Shown in pieces: positions 22,938 to 31,108 of a stretch of 43,441 nt of DNA. Each line of letters opens with the position of its first letter. The stretch's first letter is position 1. The position numbers were made by a program, and so were the translations under genes. Source of the stretch: Akkermansia muciniphila (GTDB lineage: Bacteria > Verrucomicrobiota > Verrucomicrobiia > Verrucomicrobiales > Akkermansiaceae); NCBI GenBank assembly GCA_945883695.1, contig CAMCYK010000021.1:1-43441 (forward strand), given 5' to 3'. Below the pieces are notes generated by a model. That model saw only the letters and a program-made list of their open reading frames with translations. It was not told the DNA's origin and did not search any database.

Positions 22938-23486
22938 ATGATCCTCGAAATCGTCCAATACGGCCATCCCGTCCTGCGCGAGCGCTGCAAACCCGTCGTC
23001 CAGGTGGACGAGGCGCTGCGGCAGCTGGTCGCCGACATGCTCGAAACGATGTATGACGCCCATGGCGTGGGACTTGCCGCGCCCCAGGTCGGGGTCGCGC
23101 TGCGGCTCGCGGTGGTGGATGTCTCGCACGATCCGGAATGCATCACCTTCCTCAAGGTCGCCGGGATCGACGCGCCGCTCGCGTCCATCATGCCGCTGGT
23201 GTTCATCAATCCCGAGCTGGAGTTCACCGGACCGAAGGAGCGCGATACCGAAGGCTGCCTCAGCATCCAGGACCTGCGGGCGGAGGTCAGCCGGCCCGGG
23301 GCCGTGAAGGCGAAATTGCCGCAATTGGACGGCAGCGTGCTGGAGATCGAGACCGACGGGCTGCTGGCGCGGGCGATCCAGCATGAAACCGATCATCTCA
23401 ACGGCGTGTTGTTCATCGACCGCGTTTCGCCGGCGGCCAAGATCAGCTTGCGCCGGAAATTGCGCCGCTTGACCGGGGGAGAGTAA
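22938..23486 (+). CDS. def: Peptide deformylase
   Basis: 182 residues. It removes the formyl group from the N-terminal methionine of new proteins, in the cytoplasm. All three family motifs are present: GVGLAAPQ (43-50), EGCLS (about 107-111, metal Cys) and QHETDHLNG (about 148-156, two metal His and the catalytic Glu). The insertion VAGIDAPLASIMP between motifs 1 and 2 is slightly longer than in common forms. Its place behind exbD, not next to fmt, is unusual but the spacing suggests co-transcription. Confidence 0.97.
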   Translation: MILEIVQYGHPVLRERCKPVVQVDEALRQLVADMLETMYDAHGVGLAAPQVGVALRLAVVDVSHDPECITFLKVAGIDAPLASIMPLVFINPELEFTGPKERDTEGCLSIQDLRAEVSRPGAVKAKLPQLDGSVLEIETDGLLARAIQHETDHLNGVLFIDRVSPAAKISLRRKLRRLTGGE

Positions 23487-23573
23487 GCTTGCGGTCATTG
23501 AAGGCTCGACTTTTCATAAAGGTTAGCTAAGCAGGGCCCCGGTCATCTTCATCTTCCCACTAACATTCGAGCC

Positions 23574-24425
23574 ATGAACAACAGCCGCGGTATTTTCGAA
23601 CCCCAGGAAGGCTTCGCGCCCGCCCCCCCGTCTAGAAGTCCGTTTGCCGTTGCCGATGAAGGCCAGGCGAGCAGTCCTTTCGCCATTGTTGGTGAACCGG
23701 AATCCCCGTTCGCATCGATGAAGGATGAGCCTTCGTTCCGCCTGGCGACCGACGTCGGACGTCCGGCGAAGTTGCCCGAGCGCCGCCCGGCTGCCGGCGA
23801 GACGCCGGTGCTTGACCCCCGCTCGCCCTTCGCTTCCGAGCCGCTGTCACCGTCCCCCTTCGACGCCCCGGCGAGCGCCGTTTCGCCGTTCGGATCGGCG
23901 CCGCCGCCGGTCCCCGCGTCCGCCCCGGCCTCGTCGCCGTTCGGCGGCACGCCCCCCCCGGTCGCGGTGGCCGAGACCCCGGTCGAAGCACCCCCGGCTC
24001 CCGCCGCGGTCGCCGCCCCGGCCCCGCCGCCACCCGCCGCCGCCGCACCCGCCGCCGCTCCGGCCGCGGAACCGGAATCCTACGAATCCGACTCCCGCGC
24101 GATCCGGCAACTCGAACTGCGCGCCATTTTCGGGGTCGACCGCGAACTCAGCGCCGATGAAATCCTGCAACGCGCCCGCGCCTTGCCGGGAATCCGCCAT
24201 GTCGCCCGCGTTCCCGCCGCCGACAGCGGCACGATCGAAGCGCTCAAGCGGGTGATCGGCAACCTCGGCTTCGGGGCCGGCCAGGTGAAACTCTACTGCG
24301 GCAGCCTGCCGATCGAATTCATCCGCGAAAACAGCGTGCTGTTAGCCGTGCAGAACGACGGCAGCTTCGCTCCCGGCGTGCGCGAGACCCTGATGATCGT
24401 CGCCCGCGAGCTGGGCCGGCTGTGA
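23574..24425 (+). CDS. SPF-repeat protein with Roadblock-like C-terminal domain
   Basis: 283 residues. Residues 1-160 are low-complexity, rich in Pro and Ala, with seven SPF motifs at about 22, 34, 44, 84, 93, 104 and 121 in contexts such as RSPFAVADEG, SSPFAIVGEP and ESPFASMKD. These look like short linear docking motifs on a disordered arm. Residues 165-283 form a compact alpha/beta domain (LELRAIFGVDRELS, ALPGIRHVARVPAAD, NSVLLAVQNDGSFAPG, ETLMIVAREL) with the length and pattern of a Roadblock/LC7 (MglB-like) domain; that assignment is tentative. The MglA-like gene starts 13 bp downstream, which supports an MglA/MglB-style pair. Cytoplasmic by sequence. Confidence 0.7.
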   Translation: MNNSRGIFEPQEGFAPAPPSRSPFAVADEGQASSPFAIVGEPESPFASMKDEPSFRLATDVGRPAKLPERRPAAGETPVLDPRSPFASEPLSPSPFDAPASAVSPFGSAPPPVPASAPASSPFGGTPPPVAVAETPVEAPPAPAAVAAPAPPPPAAAAPAAAPAAEPESYESDSRAIRQLELRAIFGVDRELSADEILQRARALPGIRHVARVPAADSGTIEALKRVIGNLGFGAGQVKLYCGSLPIEFIRENSVLLAVQNDGSFAPGVRETLMIVARELGRL

Positions 24426-24438
24426 GACTCCGCTCCGC

Positions 24439-25005
24439 ATGACGGTGGAGCAAGACGCCCGCCAGGTCTCGGTGAAGGTCGCCCTCGCGGGGGCGGCCGA
24501 CAGCGGGAAGCTGGCGATGCTGCGGGCGATCGCCAGCCGCTTCGGCTTCGCGACGATCCGCGAGCATCCGGTCGGCACGATGCGGGTCCACCGGGTCGAG
24601 TGGGCCGAACCGCGCACCCTGACGGACGGCCGCTTCTTGAACGTGGCGCTCCATTCCCTGACCGGTCCGATCGACTACAACGCCGGCGAGGAACTCCTGC
24701 TGCGCGCCGCCGCGGGGATCGTGTTCGTGGTCGACGCCGATCCCGCGAAATTCCAGACCGCCTGGGACAGCCTGCTCCGGCTTTCCGACAACACCCGCCG
24801 CAACGGCTACGATCTCCATTCGGTCGGCCTGGCGATCCAGTATCATCGGGCGGATCTCTACCCCGGCTTCGATCCGCAGGACCTCGACCGGCGCCTGGGG
24901 ATCCCGCCCGGTCTGATCCCGCGCTTTGTTTCATCGAGCCGCCAGCCGGATGCCGAAGGCCTGGCCTTCGACTCGGTGCTGGCGCAGATCCGCGAGCGGC
25001 TTTGA
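24439..25005 (+). CDS. MglA-like small GTPase, degenerate nucleotide motifs
   Basis: 188 residues. Overall pattern matches the MglA branch of Ras-like GTPases: VKVALAGAADSGKL, HSLTGPIDYNAGEELLLR, AGIVFVVDAD, SVGLAIQYHRADL. Two key motifs deviate: the P-loop GxxxxGK[S/T] ends GKL, and NKxD reads HRAD. It may bind nucleotide weakly or be a pseudo-GTPase that depends on its partner. MglA proteins set cell polarity and position motility or secretion machinery. The 13-bp gap to the SPF-repeat gene suggests the two products work together. The family call is fair; the loss of activity is inference. Confidence 0.78.
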   Translation: MTVEQDARQVSVKVALAGAADSGKLAMLRAIASRFGFATIREHPVGTMRVHRVEWAEPRTLTDGRFLNVALHSLTGPIDYNAGEELLLRAAAGIVFVVDADPAKFQTAWDSLLRLSDNTRRNGYDLHSVGLAIQYHRADLYPGFDPQDLDRRLGIPPGLIPRFVSSSRQPDAEGLAFDSVLAQIRERL

Positions 25006-25030
25006 AGGGCGGCGCGCGGTCTCCGGGAAT

Positions 25031-25651
25031 CTACGCCCCGCCCTTAAGCAGGTTCCGGCTGGCCCACACGTAATTCGCGCCGGAAATCAGGGTCAGCGCG
25101 ACGGCCGTCCAGAGCGAAAGCGGCATCAGCCAGCCCGCCGGGTCCGCCAGACCGCGGAGCAGTCCGCCGAGACCGCCGCGGCTGTTTTCAAAGGTCAGCC
25201 AGACCAGGCCGGTGATGCAGAAGATCAGTTGGAAGGTGGTCTTCCATTTCCCGAGGCGGTCCGCCGCCAGCACCTGGCCGGCTTCCACCGCGATCTGCCG
25301 CAGGCCGGTGACCAGGAATTCGCGTGCGATGATCAGCGCCGTCACCCAGACCGGGCTGTGGTAGCCGCCGGTCGGCTGGGCCGAGAAAAACACGAAGGCG
25401 GCGCAGACCAGGATCTTGTCGGCCAGCGGGTCGAGCAGCTTGCCGAGCGGCGTCACCAGACCCATCTTGCGGGCGAGATAGCCGTCCAGCCAGTCGGTGG
25501 CGGCCGCCACCGAGAAAGTCACCAGGGCGATCGCATATCCCGGATTTTCCGGAAATCCCACCGCCGCCACGAAAATGCCCGTCAGGACAAGCCGGGAAAG
25601 GGTGATCGCGTTGGGGAGGTTCACGCCGCGAATGTGGGGAATGCACGGCAT
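25031..25651 (-). CDS. pgsA: CDP-diacylglycerol-glycerol-3-phosphate 3-phosphatidyltransferase
   Basis: 206 residues from the ATG at 25651 (MPCIPHIRGVNLPNAITLSR). It makes phosphatidylglycerophosphate from CDP-diacylglycerol and glycerol-3-phosphate in the inner membrane. The CDP-alcohol phosphotransferase signature D-G-x2-A-R-x8-G-x3-D-x3-D is complete: DWLDGYLARKM, then GKLLDPLADK. Five to six hydrophobic helices follow the usual layout. The NLPN start of the first helix is typical of PgsA. It is divergent from gnd (73 bp between starts) and convergent with the MglA-like gene. Confidence 0.94.
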   Translation of the reverse strand: MPCIPHIRGVNLPNAITLSRLVLTGIFVAAVGFPENPGYAIALVTFSVAAATDWLDGYLARKMGLVTPLGKLLDPLADKILVCAAFVFFSAQPTGGYHSPVWVTALIIAREFLVTGLRQIAVEAGQVLAADRLGKWKTTFQLIFCITGLVWLTFENSRGGLGGLLRGLADPAGWLMPLSLWTAVALTLISGANYVWASRNLLKGGA

Positions 25652-25724
25652 GATGGCAACAAGGGGTTGCACCGAAGCCGCGCCTTCCTTACACCGCGGC
25701 CGTTTCCCGAACCGAATCAAGACC

Positions 25725-27143
25725 ATGAGCAACAGCGATTTCGGCCTCATCGGCCTGGCCGTCATGGGCCAAAACCTCGTCCTGAACGTCGAATCCCGCG
25801 GCTTCCAGGTGTCCGTCTTCAACCGCACCACTTCGGTCACCGAGGAGTTTGTCGCCGCCCATCCGGACAAGAAGCTGGTCGGCGCCAAGACCCTCGAGGA
25901 GTTCGTCCAGTCCCTCGCCTCGCCGCGCAAGGTGATGATCATGGTCAAGGCCGGCGGTCCGGTCGACGCGGTCATCGAGTCGCTGATCCCGCTGCTCGAC
26001 CAGGGCGACATCATCATCGACGGCGGCAACTCGCTCTACACCGACACCGAGCGCCGCGACAAGTGGCTCGGCGACCTCGGCTTCCGCTTCATCGGCGCCG
26101 GCGTCTCCGGCGGTGAGGAAGGCGCCCGCAAGGGCCCGTCGATCATGCCCGGCGGCCCCGCCTCGACCTGGGACGTGATGCGGCCGATCTTCGAAAGCAT
26201 CGCCGCCAAGGTCGACGGCGAGCCCTGCGTCACCCACATCGGTCCCGGCGGCGCCGGGCACTATGTGAAGATGATCCACAACGGCATCGAGTACGGCGAC
26301 ATGCAGCTGATCTGCGAGGCCTACAACATCTTCAAGGCCGCCGGCTTCGAGCCGAAGGAGCTCGCCGAAGTCTTCACGGATTGGAACGAAGGCGACCTCG
26401 AGAGTTATCTGATCCAGATCACCTCCAAAATTTTCGCGCAGAAGGACCCGGCGACCGGCAAGCCGCTGGTCGACCTGATCCTCGACACCGCCGGCCAGAA
26501 GGGCACCGGCAAGTGGACGATCATGAACGCGGTCGAGAACACCGTGGTGATCTCGACCATCAACGCCGCCGTCGAGGCGCGCATCCTGTCCTCGATGAAG
26601 GACCAGCGGGTCGCCGCCAGCAAGGTGCTCGAAGGGCCGAAGCCGGAGATCGACGCGAAGAAGAAGAAGCTGGTGAAGAAGGTCCACGACGCGCTCTTCG
26701 CGTCCAAGATCATCTCCTACGCCCAGGGCCTCGACCTGATCGCCACGATGGGCAAGGAAAAGGGCTGGGGCCTCGACCTCGGCAAGATCGCCGCGATCTG
26801 GCGCGGCGGCTGCATCATCCGCGCCCGCTTCCTCAACCACATCACCGAGGCCTACCGCAGCAATCCCGAGCTCGGCAACCTGATGCTCGCCCCGTATTTC
26901 ACCGACCTGCTCAACGACTTCCAGGAGAACTGGCGCGAGGTGATCTCGATGGCGACGCTCGCCGGCATCCCGGTGCCCGCCTTCAGCGCGTCGCTCGGCT
27001 ACTACGACAGCTATCGGAGCGCGGTGCTGCCCGCCAACCTGCTGCAAGCCCAGCGCGACTTCTTCGGGGCCCACACCTACGAGCGCGTCGACAAGCCGCG
27101 CGGCGAGATGTTCCACACCGACTGGCCGGAGGTCATCGGCTGA
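25725..27143 (+). CDS. gnd: 6-phosphogluconate dehydrogenase, decarboxylating
   Basis: 472 residues from the ATG at 25725. It converts 6-phosphogluconate to ribulose-5-phosphate with release of CO2 and NADPH, in the oxidative pentose phosphate pathway. The Rossmann motif GLIGLAVMGQNL at the N-terminus, DGGNSLYTDTERR, the catalytic GVSGGEEGARKGPSIMPGG and KMIHNGIEYGDMQLICEAY are all present. Length and C-terminal tail (YYDSYRSAVLPANLLQAQRD) match the long, homodimeric form. A hairpin terminator follows. Confidence 0.98.
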   Translation: MSNSDFGLIGLAVMGQNLVLNVESRGFQVSVFNRTTSVTEEFVAAHPDKKLVGAKTLEEFVQSLASPRKVMIMVKAGGPVDAVIESLIPLLDQGDIIIDGGNSLYTDTERRDKWLGDLGFRFIGAGVSGGEEGARKGPSIMPGGPASTWDVMRPIFESIAAKVDGEPCVTHIGPGGAGHYVKMIHNGIEYGDMQLICEAYNIFKAAGFEPKELAEVFTDWNEGDLESYLIQITSKIFAQKDPATGKPLVDLILDTAGQKGTGKWTIMNAVENTVVISTINAAVEARILSSMKDQRVAASKVLEGPKPEIDAKKKKLVKKVHDALFASKIISYAQGLDLIATMGKEKGWGLDLGKIAAIWRGGCIIRARFLNHITEAYRSNPELGNLMLAPYFTDLLNDFQENWREVISMATLAGIPVPAFSASLGYYDSYRSAVLPANLLQAQRDFFGAHTYERVDKPRGEMFHTDWPEVIG

Positions 27144-27217
27144 GGAGCGGCGGCATTCCTGTCGCCAGCGTTCCGATCCGGGCGAACAAGAGCGTCCGTA
27201 CTCCATGTTTCAAAACC

Positions 27218-27243
27218 GGCCGGGAGCGATCCCGGCCGTTCTT
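27218..27243 (+). terminator. Probable terminator of gnd
   Basis: Perfect 8-bp arms GGCCGGGA (27218-27225) and TCCCGGCC (27230-27237) with a GCGA loop, preceded by AAAA and followed by GTTCTT. The U-tract is short, so efficiency may be modest. Confidence 0.6.
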
Positions 27244-27283
27244 GCGTCCACCGGGCCGCTTGCCAGCCAAGCCAACTACTGCG

Positions 27284-27494
27284 ATGCTCCCCCCCGACGG
27301 ATGCCGAACTCACGCCGGAGTATGTCGCCACGCTGCGCCGCCTCAGCGGGCGCCAGAAGCTGCGGACCGCGTTCGCGATGTAGTGGAGCGCCCGGAAGCG
27401 CAAGGCCGCCCGTCTCCGCATTCAGTTCCCGGAATGGACCGAGGAGCAAGTTCAACGGAAAGTGAAAGAGATATTCCTCCATGCCACCAGCTGA
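27284..27494 (+). pseudogene. Broken small gene upstream of a nucleotidyltransferase fragment
   Basis: Reading from 27297 gives TDAELTPEYVATLRRLSG, then RQKLRTAFAM, an in-frame TAG at 27381-27383, then WSARKRKAARLRIQFPEW and TEEQVQRKVKEIFLHATS to a TGA at 27492. An ATG at 27284 is one frame off, separated by a run of seven C (27289-27295); removing one C would join it to the frame. So the gene has a frameshift and an amber stop. The full product would be about 70 residues and overlaps the start of the next gene (ATG 27481), like the small partner proteins found ahead of AbiEii-type nucleotidyltransferases. The family assignment is from memory of similar gene pairs. Confidence 0.65.
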
Positions 27495-27705
27495 TCCGTT
27501 CCTGATATTCACCCGGAAGCTGGAATCGCTCGGCATCCGCTACATGGTGAGCGGCAGTGTGGCCGCGATCTACTACGGTGAACCGCGGATGACCAATGAC
27601 GTGGACATCATCGTTTTCCTCCAGCGCCCCGATGCCACGAGGCTCGAAGCCGCCTTTCCGGCGGATGAATTGGAAAAATCCGTGTCATTCCGCGGCCATC
27701 CGTGA
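27481..27705 (+). pseudogene. Truncated nucleotidyltransferase (AbiEii-like)
   Basis: 74 codons. The nucleotidyltransferase core GSVAAIYYGEPRMTNDVDII has the GS motif and the DVD metal-binding aspartates. Related proteins usually run to 150 residues or more; here the frame stops at 27703-27705 and the oligopeptide ABC gene begins 20 bp later, so the C-terminal half is missing. With the broken gene just upstream it forms the remnant of a toxin-antitoxin-like pair. Expression is possible, activity unlikely. Confidence 0.7.
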
Positions 27706-27724
27706 TTTGAATTTCCCCAACGCC

Positions 27725-28705
27725 ATGCCCCTGCTCGACGTCCGCCACCTCACGACCCGCTTCCACACCCGCAACGGCATCGTCCACGCGGTGGAAGACG
27801 TTTCCTTTTCGGTCGCCGCCGGCCAAACGCTCGGGATCGTCGGCGAATCCGGCTCCGGCAAGTCCGTCACCTGCTACTCGCTGCTCGGGCTGATCCCGCA
27901 GCCGCCCGGACGGATCCACGGCGGGACCGCGATGTTCGACGGGATCGACCTGCTCAAGGCCGGCGAAAGCCAGTTGCGCAAGATCCGCGGCAAGCGGATC
28001 TCGATGATCTTCCAGGACCCGATGACCTCGCTCAATCCCTACCTGCGGGTCAGCGAGCAATTGATGGAGCCGCTCGAGCTGCACGAGGGCATGAGCGGCC
28101 GCAAGGCGCTCGACCGGGCGATCGAGGCGCTGGCCGAGGTCGGCATCGACAATCCGGAGTCCCGCATCCAGTCCTATCCCCACGAGTTTTCCGGCGGGAT
28201 GCGCCAGCGGGTGATGATCGCGATGGCCCTGATCACCCGGCCCGAGTTGCTGATCTGCGACGAGCCGACGACGGCGCTCGATGTCACCGTGCAGAAGCAG
28301 GTGCTCGACCTGATCCGCAGCCGCCAGCAGGAACTCGGCACCGCGGTGATTTTCGTCACCCACGACCTCGCGGTGGTGTCGGAGGTCTGTGACACGGTGA
28401 ACGTGATGTATGCCGGACGGATCGTCGAAAGCGCGCCGAAAGCCGAGTTGTTCCGCCACCCGCTGCACGCCTACACCCGCTCCTTGCTCAAGAGCATCCC
28501 GGCGATCCAGAAAAAGGGCGAGGACCTCTACACCATCCCGGGCTTGCCGCCGGACCTGTCCCATCCGCCCGCCGGCTGCGCGTTCCAACCGCGCAACACC
28601 ATCGGCCGGGCCGACCTGTGCCTGACCGACCGCCATCCCGAACTGGCGGAACACGGCAGCGGCCATTTCGTCCAGGACTGCCCGGGCTGCCTGGCGTTGA
28701 AGTGA
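27725..28705 (+). CDS. Oligopeptide/dipeptide ABC transporter ATP-binding protein (OppD/DppD type)
   Basis: 326 residues from the ATG at 27725. Walker [10 protein letters not shown]-loop [10 protein letters not shown], signature [12 protein letters not shown], Walker [13 protein letters not shown] and switch His in [10 protein letters not shown] are complete. The C-terminal oligopeptide-transporter extension ([17 protein letters not shown]) is present. Its cysteines are re-arranged: GCAFQPRN lacks the usual second Cys, while QDCPGC adds two at the end, which may affect the iron-sulfur site known in DppD. It powers peptide import from the cytoplasmic face. No permease or binding protein is nearby, so the rest of the transporter must be elsewhere. 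Confidence 0.93.
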   Translation: MPLLDVRHLTTRFHTRNGIVHAVEDVSFSVAAGQTLGIVGESGSGKSVTCYSLLGLIPQPPGRIHGGTAMFDGIDLLKAGESQLRKIRGKRISMIFQDPMTSLNPYLRVSEQLMEPLELHEGMSGRKALDRAIEALAEVGIDNPESRIQSYPHEFSGGMRQRVMIAMALITRPELLICDEPTTALDVTVQKQVLDLIRSRQQELGTAVIFVTHDLAVVSEVCDTVNVMYAGRIVESAPKAELFRHPLHAYTRSLLKSIPAIQKKGEDLYTIPGLPPDLSHPPAGCAFQPRNTIGRADLCLTDRHPELAEHGSGHFVQDCPGCLALK

Positions 28706-28819
28706 CGCGGTTGACCCCACGCCGGGGCAGTGCTCCGTCCGGGAAGCACAGGCGGCCGCCTCGACCGGAAGTCGAAAGGTCCAGGGCTCCCTCACTTTGG
28801 AAGGGAAGCCCGCTCTGCC

Positions 28820-28856
28820 CCGGAGGGGCTTCTGAAATAAGCCGGTGCCCCTCCGG
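28820..28856. repeat. 10-bp perfect inverted repeat downstream of the ABC gene
   Basis: Arms CCGGAGGGGC (28820-28829) and GCCCCTCCGG (28847-28856) with a 17-nt loop. It is followed by AGCAAAA on the plus strand, so it lacks a T-tract there and has only TTTT before the stem on the minus strand. It may be part of a repetitive spacer element. The gene-free stretch 28706-29092 otherwise holds only the heptamer array. Confidence 0.45.
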
Positions 28857-28913
28857 AGCAAAAGGCCCGTCATGCATCTAACGCACCGCGGCGACCTCCG
28901 CCCTCCGCCTTCC

Positions 28914-29021
28914 TATCACTGATCACTGATCACTCGGCACTCGGCACTCGGCACTCGGCACTCGGCACTCGGCACTCGGCACTCGGCACTCGGCACTCGG
29001 CACTTGGCACTTGGCATTCGG
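28914..29021. repeat. Heptamer array, orientation A
   Basis: A strict 7-bp period: TATCACT, then GATCACT twice, then ten exact CGGCACT units (same as CACTCGG in another phase, 28931-29000), then degenerate units to 29021. It ends about 70 bp before the PhoB-like gene. The reverse complement of the same layout lies at 32345-32421. Confidence 0.92.
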
Positions 29022-29092
29022 CCCTTCTGCGACAATATCGTCACAAGACCTCCGTTCCCGCCGTCACCGGGGGCCCCTAATGCTCACCGGAC

Positions 29093-29770
29093 ATGCAGAA
29101 AATCCTGATCGTCGAGGATGAGCGGGACATCGCGGATCTCGTGGGCTTCAACCTGGAACGGGCGGGGTACCAGGTGCTGAAGGCCCATGACGGCATCACC
29201 GGTGCCGAAATGGCCATCCACCAGCGGCCGGATCTGGTCATTCTCGACCTGATGCTTCCGGGCAAGGACGGCTTCGGGGTGTTCAAAGAGATCCGCCGCG
29301 ACTCCCGCAGCCGCGACATTCCGGTCATCATGCTGACCGCCCGCGCCCAGACCGAGGACCGGATCCAGGGCCTCGAAGCCGGCGCGGACGACTACCTGAC
29401 CAAGCCCTTCTCGCCCAAGGAACTGATGCTCCGCGTGCAAGCCGTGCTCAAACGCAGCGACGGCCCGCCGGGCCAGGTCGAGTTCACCTTCGGGCCGTTC
29501 CGCTTCGACAAGAACGCGCTGAAATTCTACCTCGAAGGTCATCCGGTCGAACTCACCTCCACCGAGTTCAAGCTCCTGCTTTTCCTGACCGAGCGGGCGG
29601 GCAAGGCCCAGGACCGCAACGATTTGCTCCGCACCGTCTGGGGCTACAGCGACGAGGTCCACAGCCGGACCCTCGACACCCACATGAAGCGGCTCCGTCA
29701 GAAACTCGGCGAACATGCAGCGATGGTTGAAACAATCCGGGGCATCGGCTATTGCGTGTCATCCCTCTGA
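29093..29770 (+). CDS. PhoB/OmpR-type response regulator
   Basis: 225 residues. Receiver domain (1-120): acidic pair in IVEDERD, phosphoacceptor Asp in LVILDLMLPG (about 53), Thr in IMLTARA and Lys in YLTKPFSPKEL. The winged-helix DNA-binding domain (about 130-225) has LTSTEFKLLLFL, DRNDLLRTVWGY, SRTLDTHMKRLRQKLG and TIRGIGY. It resembles PhoB most closely, but no pho target genes are adjacent. The kinase gene begins two bases after its stop, so the two are translationally close and surely co-transcribed. Confidence 0.93.
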   Translation: MQKILIVEDERDIADLVGFNLERAGYQVLKAHDGITGAEMAIHQRPDLVILDLMLPGKDGFGVFKEIRRDSRSRDIPVIMLTARAQTEDRIQGLEAGADDYLTKPFSPKELMLRVQAVLKRSDGPPGQVEFTFGPFRFDKNALKFYLEGHPVELTSTEFKLLLFLTERAGKAQDRNDLLRTVWGYSDEVHSRTLDTHMKRLRQKLGEHAAMVETIRGIGYCVSSL

Positions 29771-29772
29771 GG

Positions 29773-31056
29773 ATGCCCGAGCCCTACGCCATCGCCTCCA
29801 TCATCGCCACGCTCTGCGCCCTCGCGGCCCTTGCAGTGACGGCGCTGCGGCTGAGGCGTGCCCGCAAGGAATTCGCGGAGGAGGTGACGTCGTGGCGGAT
29901 GAAGCTGGATCTCGACCTGCGGCATGCCCGCGAGGAACGCGACCAGCTGCTCGACGCGCTGGGCGACGCCTTCATGCTGGTCGATGCCGATGCCCGCGTG
30001 CGCTTCGCCAACAAGGCGGCGCGCACCTTGTTCCGCGGCCGCGATTTGACCGGGCGGACGATTCACGAGGCTTTCCTCGACCAGCGCCTGGCCGCCGCCC
30101 TGATGCGCTGCCTCGACACCGGCGAGCCGACCGTGACGCGCGCCGTGCTGGCCCAGCAATCGTCGCCGCTGGGAGATTTGGAACGCCGGGGCATGAACGC
30201 CTGGGTGATCGATGCCGCCCGCCTTTCCGACAGTCCGGCGGACGAACCCACCACCCGAGTCGTGATCCGTGACGTGACCCACGAATATCAAACCGAGCAG
30301 ATCCGGAAGGACTTCGTCGCGAATGCCTCGCACGAACTGCGGACGCCGCTGGCCATCATCAACGGCTATCTGGAGAACCTGATCGACGACGACCTGCTCG
30401 ACGACAAGGAACTGAGCCGCCGCTTCCTCAAGGTGATGCGCAAGCACACCGAGCGGATTTCCCGCATCGTCGAGGACATGCTGGTGATTTCCCGCCTCGA
30501 GTCGGGCGAGGCGGCGGCCTTGAAGGTGAAACCGTTCCGGGTCCGTTCCTGCGTCAACGACGTACTCGAGCGCCTGGAGTCGGTGATCCACAACCAGGAC
30601 GCGCATATCCGGATCGACATGCCGGACCTCGACCTGACCTTGGCCGGCGACCGCTTTTACTGGACCCAGGTCCTCTTCAACCTGATCGAGAACGCGCTCA
30701 AGCAGAACCCGCGCGCCGGCCTGACGGTGACGGTCGGCTGCGTCCGCGACGAGCGCTCGACGCGGATCTGGGTCAGCGACGACGGGGTCGGCATCCCGAG
30801 CGCGGATTTGCCGCACATTTTCCGCCGCTTTTACCGGGTGGAGAAGCACCATTCGCAGGAGGAGATCAAGGGCACCGGGCTGGGGCTCTCGATCGTCAAG
30901 CGGGCGATCGAGGCCCATGGCGGGACCATCCAGGTCAGCTCGATTCCGGGCCAGGACACGCGCTTCACCATCGAGGTCCCGCGCGACACCGAAGCGCGCT
31001 TGCTGGCCGAGGCGGAGGCGAACGCCCTGCCGGAGCTGGAGAAGACCGACGCTTGA
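29773..31056 (+). CDS. PhoR-type sensor histidine kinase with PAS domain
   Basis: 427 residues from the ATG at 29773; a TTG at 29752 inside the regulator gene is an alternative. It has one N-terminal membrane helix (IASIIATLCALAALAVTAL), a coiled linker (RRARKEFAEEVTSW), a PAS-like domain (about 55-165, LLDALGDAFMLVDADARVRF), HisKA with FVANASHELRTPLAIING, and HATPase_c with NLIENALKQN, VSDDGVGIP and GTGLGLSIVKRAIEAHGG. With one helix and no periplasmic domain it probably senses through PAS or partner proteins, as PhoR does. The partner is the regulator encoded just upstream. Confidence 0.93.
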   Translation: MPEPYAIASIIATLCALAALAVTALRLRRARKEFAEEVTSWRMKLDLDLRHAREERDQLLDALGDAFMLVDADARVRFANKAARTLFRGRDLTGRTIHEAFLDQRLAAALMRCLDTGEPTVTRAVLAQQSSPLGDLERRGMNAWVIDAARLSDSPADEPTTRVVIRDVTHEYQTEQIRKDFVANASHELRTPLAIINGYLENLIDDDLLDDKELSRRFLKVMRKHTERISRIVEDMLVISRLESGEAAALKVKPFRVRSCVNDVLERLESVIHNQDAHIRIDMPDLDLTLAGDRFYWTQVLFNLIENALKQNPRAGLTVTVGCVRDERSTRIWVSDDGVGIPSADLPHIFRRFYRVEKHHSQEEIKGTGLGLSIVKRAIEAHGGTIQVSSIPGQDTRFTIEVPRDTEARLLAEAEANALPELEKTDA

Positions 31057-31108
31057 ATCCCCCGTCGCCGGGCTTGCCTCGTGAAGCCCGCCCGCTAGCG
31101 TCGCCCGC

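Noticed and set aside
25689..27206. 505-codon minus-strand frame opposite gnd
   Set aside because: gnd is complete and highly conserved on the plus strand.
27284..27494. TAG at 27381 considered as recoded sense codon
   Set aside because: The same gene also has a frameshift and its partner is truncated, so simple decay explains it better.
28914..29021. Heptamer array considered as a CRISPR array
   Set aside because: The period is 7 bp with no spacers, and no cas genes are present.
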